Below, piece after piece: positions 61,306 through 64,000 of a DNA stretch of 64,000 nt; within the stretch, counting starts at the first letter, position 1, and every line of letters begins with the position of its first letter. The DNA is from Bradyrhizobium sp. CER78 (lineage in GTDB: Bacteria; Pseudomonadota; Alphaproteobacteria; Rhizobiales; Xanthobacteraceae): NCBI RefSeq assembly GCF_029846235.1, contig NZ_JARVWP010000007.1:339771-403770 (forward strand), given 5' to 3'. Position numbers and translations under genes: made by a program. The notes beneath the pieces were generated by a model. The model did not search any database. It was not told where the DNA came from and saw nothing but the letters and a program-made list of their open reading frames with translations.

Positions 61306-61665
61306 ATGTACGACCATATCGGATTGCGCGTCGCCGACCTCGACGCCAGCGTGCGCTTCTACACCGCGGTGCTGGCGCCGCTCGGCTTCGTGCTGTGCTC
61401 GCGCGACGACAGCGGCGCAGGCTTCGGCCCGAAGGGCGAGCCCGCGCTCTGCCTGCATCTGCACAAGGGCAAGGCACAAGGCGGCGCGCATGTCGCGTTC
61501 CGCGCCCCGAGCCACGACGCGATCAAGACATTCCACACCGAAGGCCTGAAGGCCGGCGGCAAGGACAACGGCGCGGCTGGCCATCGCAAGGACTACAGCC
61601 CGACCTACTACGCAGCGTTCCTGCTCGACCCCGACGGCAACAATGTCGAGGCGGTGTCGACCTGA
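61306..61665 (+). CDS. VOC family (glyoxalase-like) protein
   Basis: 119 residues from ATG 61306, with GGAGA eight bases upstream. Glyoxalase/bleomycin fold: DHIGLRVADLDASVRFYTAVLAPLGF, then GAHVAFRAPSHDAIKTFH and FLLDPDGNNVEAV with the usual metal positions (H4, H, E). Small-molecule lyase, isomerase or antibiotic-binding protein; substrate unknown. Confidence 0.9.
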   Translation: MYDHIGLRVADLDASVRFYTAVLAPLGFVLCSRDDSGAGFGPKGEPALCLHLHKGKAQGGAHVAFRAPSHDAIKTFHTEGLKAGGKDNGAAGHRKDYSPTYYAAFLLDPDGNNVEAVST

Positions 61666-61687
61666 GATCAATTCATAAGAGGATCCC

Positions 61688-62104
61688 ATGGCTTCCATTC
61701 ACAAAGACATTCCAATCGACGCGCCGGCCGACCACGTCTGGGACGCGCTGCGCGATTTCGGCGCGCTGCATACGCGGCTGGTGCCGGGTTTCGTCACCGA
61801 CACGCAGCTCGACGGCGATGTCCGTACCGTCACTTTCAGTAACGGCACCGTGGCGCGCGAGACCCTGGTCGATTGCGACGACAAGCGACGACGGCTGGTC
61901 TATGCGGTCAGCAGCGAGCGGCTGAAGCAGCATTCCGCCTCGGTGCAGGTGTTTACCGAGGGCGATGCGCGCTGCCGGGTGGTGTGGATCGCCGACGTGC
62001 TGCCGCACGAGATCGCGCCCTACATCGACGCGCAAATGGACCTCGGCGCGGCGGCGATGCAGGCCGCGCTGGCGAAATCGGCCAGGGAGAAGAACGCGGC
62101 GTGA
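61688..62104 (+). CDS. SRPBCC (START-like) family protein
   Basis: 138 residues, 22 bases after the VOC gene. START/Bet v 1-type helix-grip: MASIHKDIPIDAPADHVWDALRDFGALHTRLVPGFV, VTFSNGTVARETLVDCDDKRRRLVYAV, and the long C-terminal helix. Binds a hydrophobic ligand; function unknown. Probably the same transcript as the VOC gene. Confidence 0.88.
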   Translation: MASIHKDIPIDAPADHVWDALRDFGALHTRLVPGFVTDTQLDGDVRTVTFSNGTVARETLVDCDDKRRRLVYAVSSERLKQHSASVQVFTEGDARCRVVWIADVLPHEIAPYIDAQMDLGAAAMQAALAKSAREKNAA

Positions 62105-62144
62105 CCCGCCAGGTCATACGACCGGCCGCGCATTCAACGCATGA

Positions 62145-62277
62145 CCGTCACCCTGAGGAGGCCGCGAAGCGGCCGTCTCGAAGGGCGACGGCCCAGCTGT
62201 TTCCATGAGCGCACGCCGAAGCATCGGGGCCGTCGATCCTTCGAGACGCCCGCTTCGCGGCTCCTCAGGATGACGGA
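62145..62277. repeat. Dispersed palindromic repeat, family D
   Basis: CGTCACCCTGAGGAGGCCGCG at the left and CGCGGCTCCTCAGGATGACG at the right; inner TTTCGAAGGG-type hairpin pieces. It lies between the SRPBCC gene and the convergent MATE gene, ending about ten bases before the MATE stop. Confidence 0.8.
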
Positions 62278-62287
62278 TTACGAGAGC

Positions 62288-63730
62288 TTACGACAGCGCC
62301 GGCTGCACTTCCGCGACCGGCGCTGACTTGCCCCAGCGCGTCAGGATCACGCTGAGGCAGGAGAGCACGCCGAGCACGCCCATCGACGCGGCGGCGAGTG
62401 CGAAGAAGTTCTGCGCACTCGCCTCATGGGTCGACAGCCACCAGCCGCCGGTGCCGATGAAGATCAGCCGGGCGGTCTGCGCCAGCACCGGGCCCAGCAC
62501 CTTCGCCGCGCCCTGCGAGGAGAAGTACATCGACATCGCAAGGCCAATGAAGGCGTACATCGGCGCGGCGGTCGACAGGTACTGATGACTGGTCGCCCGC
62601 ACATGCGGATCACTGGTGAACAGGTTGACCCAGAGATCGGGGAACACAGCGATGAAGCTGCCGACCACGCCGACCGAGAGGAACGACACCGTGCCCGCGG
62701 TCCAGGCGATGCGCCGGGCCCGCGCGACGCGCTCGGCGCCGACCGCCATGCCGATCATCGGCACCGAGGCGATGCCGACCGCGAACGCGACCGAGGTCAG
62801 CATGAATTCGAGCCGCGCGCCGATGCCGTAACCGGCGAGCACCGCGGTGCCGAACTGCGCCAGCATGTGGGTGAAGATCGAGATCGTCAGAACCGATTGC
62901 AGCGGCGAGAAGCAGGAGACCGCACCGACCCTGAGGATGTCGATGAACATCGCCCATTGCACGCGCAGCCCCTTGAGTTTCGGCTTGACGCGGGCGCGGC
63001 CCGAGAACAGATACCAGCCCATCACGCTGATGCTGATCGAATAGGCGATCAGCGAACCGGCGGCGACACCGCGCATGCCGAATTGCGGCACCGGACCGAG
63101 ACCGAGCCCGAGCGTGCCGCCGAGCATGATCTGCCACACCGCGGACGATAGGATCATGGTCGACGGCAATTTCATGTTGCCGGTACCGCGCAGGATGCCG
63201 GCCATCGTGTTCATCAGCCAGGGCAGGATCGCGCCGCCGAAGAAAACCTGCGTATAGGCAATCGCCTGTGCCAGCACATTGCCGCGGCCGCCGAGCAGTT
63301 CGAGCAGGCGCGGACCGAAGATCAGCATGCCCAGCATGAAGGTGACGCCGAACGTCAACCCGATCAGCAGCGCATGCATCGCCAGCGTCGAAGCGCGCTC
63401 GATCTCGCCCGCACCAAGCGCGCGCGCGATCGCGGATGCGACGCCGCCACCCATTGCGCCGCCCGACATCGTCATGGTCAGGATCACGCAGGGAAACACC
63501 AGCGCCATCGCCGCGAGCGACTCGACGCCCAGCCGGCCGATATAGGAGGTTTCCGCGATGACGACGCAGGTGCCGGCAGAGAGCGCGATCACGTTCGGCC
63601 ATGCCAGCCACAGCAGCGTGCGCAGAATCGGCCCGTCGAGCAGCGCGTTACGCGCGGGCTTGGTCACCGGCGGCGGCAGCGGCCGTTCTTGTTCGTCGAC
63701 AGGTATTTCGGCGAGGCCGAGATCGGACAT
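62288..63730 (-). CDS. MATE family efflux transporter (second copy)
   Basis: 480 residues from ATG 63730, with GGAG five bases upstream. Twelve membrane segments (LWLAWPNVIALSAGTCVVIAE, FGGAILPWLMNTMAGILRGTG, GAVSCFSPLQSVLTISIF). Longer and clearly different from the MATE gene at 20954. Inner-membrane cation-coupled exporter; substrate unknown. Dispersed repeats lie just upstream. Confidence 0.88.
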   Translation of the reverse strand: MSDLGLAEIPVDEQERPLPPPVTKPARNALLDGPILRTLLWLAWPNVIALSAGTCVVIAETSYIGRLGVESLAAMALVFPCVILTMTMSGGAMGGGVASAIARALGAGEIERASTLAMHALLIGLTFGVTFMLGMLIFGPRLLELLGGRGNVLAQAIAYTQVFFGGAILPWLMNTMAGILRGTGNMKLPSTMILSSAVWQIMLGGTLGLGLGPVPQFGMRGVAAGSLIAYSISISVMGWYLFSGRARVKPKLKGLRVQWAMFIDILRVGAVSCFSPLQSVLTISIFTHMLAQFGTAVLAGYGIGARLEFMLTSVAFAVGIASVPMIGMAVGAERVARARRIAWTAGTVSFLSVGVVGSFIAVFPDLWVNLFTSDPHVRATSHQYLSTAAPMYAFIGLAMSMYFSSQGAAKVLGPVLAQTARLIFIGTGGWWLSTHEASAQNFFALAAASMGVLGVLSCLSVILTRWGKSAPVAEVQPALS

Positions 63731-63742
63731 TTCTACTCCACG

Positions 63743-63854
63743 GCGCATGACCCGCCAAAGTGTGTGCAGTTTGGCGAAAAGGTCATGCGCCCCAATTTAT
63801 GATTCAGAGCGCGATCGGACGCAAAACCGGCAACCACTTTTGCTGATCGCGCTC
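63743..63854. repeat. Dispersed palindromic repeats, family F, two units
   Basis: 63743-63790 has GCGCATGACC / GGTCATGCGC ends and inner CGCCAAA / TTTGGCG. 63807-63854 has perfect arms GAGCGCGATC / GATCGCGCTC. Same type as 41315-41434. The rest of the window (63855-64000) shows no supported gene. Confidence 0.75.
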
Positions 63855-64000
63855 TGCGCGATCTGGGGAGCCGCGCCATGGTGTTTCCCTACCATGGCAG
63901 CGACGGATTCCACGTGCGCGGGACGCAAGGGGGGCCTGCGCGATTGCAGGTGAACCCAAGCTCTAGCTGATCGACCGCACGAACGGCTGGACGGAGGTTC

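Noticed and set aside
63558..63953. A 131-residue plus-strand ORF at the window end
   Set aside because: Mostly antisense to the MATE gene and the repeats; no family or start signal.

Overview
The window is about 64 kb of high-GC alphaproteobacterial chromosome. It looks like Bradyrhizobium or a very close relative. The pointers are a class I lysyl-tRNA synthetase, a ligase-associated DNA-damage-response locus, a DUF3551-type secreted protein, a PodJ-like polar protein, and several dispersed palindromic repeat families of the kind common in Bradyrhizobium/Rhodopseudomonas genomes. The assignment comes from reading the sequence, not from a search. No phage, insertion sequence, integrase or CRISPR array is visible.

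Region by region. 0-4.2 kb: the 3' end of a Sel1-repeat (PodJ-like) gene, a ClpP-like membrane protein, and a TauE/SafE exporter overlapping a TIGR02186-type membrane protein. 4.2-10.2 kb: 2,2-dialkylglycine decarboxylase divergent from an Lrp/AsnC regulator, then an EamA / metallo-beta-lactamase-fold / Nramp-like operon divergent from a LysR regulator. 10.4-19.7 kb: the four-gene ligase-associated DNA repair module (PdeM phosphoesterase, DEXH helicase, MBL exonuclease, ATP-dependent ligase), split by an ABC binding protein and a TPR-methyltransferase. Both the helicase and the ligase carry in-frame copies of the same palindromic repeat family that also sits between genes nearby. 19.7-32.4 kb: mostly housekeeping (RNase Z-like hydrolase, MATE, PyrD, S24 repressor, class II aldolase, LysRS, solute-binding protein, SCO protein, FAD dehydrogenase).

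33.1-36.5 kb is an arsenic operon (arsR-arsI-arsC-aquaglyceroporin-MFS) with two inverted-repeat candidate operators. 37.5-39.9 kb: an HxlR regulator next to an unusual CDGSH / 4Fe-4S / CDGSH / truncated-globin fusion, then RidA. 40-46.3 kb: a short PHA-synthase-like hydrolase, a VanA-like Rieske oxygenase divergent from its LysR regulator, a SnoaL-like protein, and a LuxR regulator ahead of a cytochrome P450.

46.5-51.9 kb is a compact five-gene set: DUF5132-like, HMA-like protein, a P-type ATPase lacking the CPC motif, EcsC-like, DUF445. I consider this and the globin fusion the best candidates for poorly described biology. 52-64 kb: an LCIB-like putative carbonic anhydrase with a coupled 66-residue ORF, a DapA-family aldolase, an old-yellow-enzyme divergent from a luciferase-like monooxygenase with three phased palindromes between them, small proteins, tRNA-Gly(CCC), a GT22-type mannosyltransferase, Ogt plus AraC, VOC and SRPBCC proteins, and a second MATE transporter.
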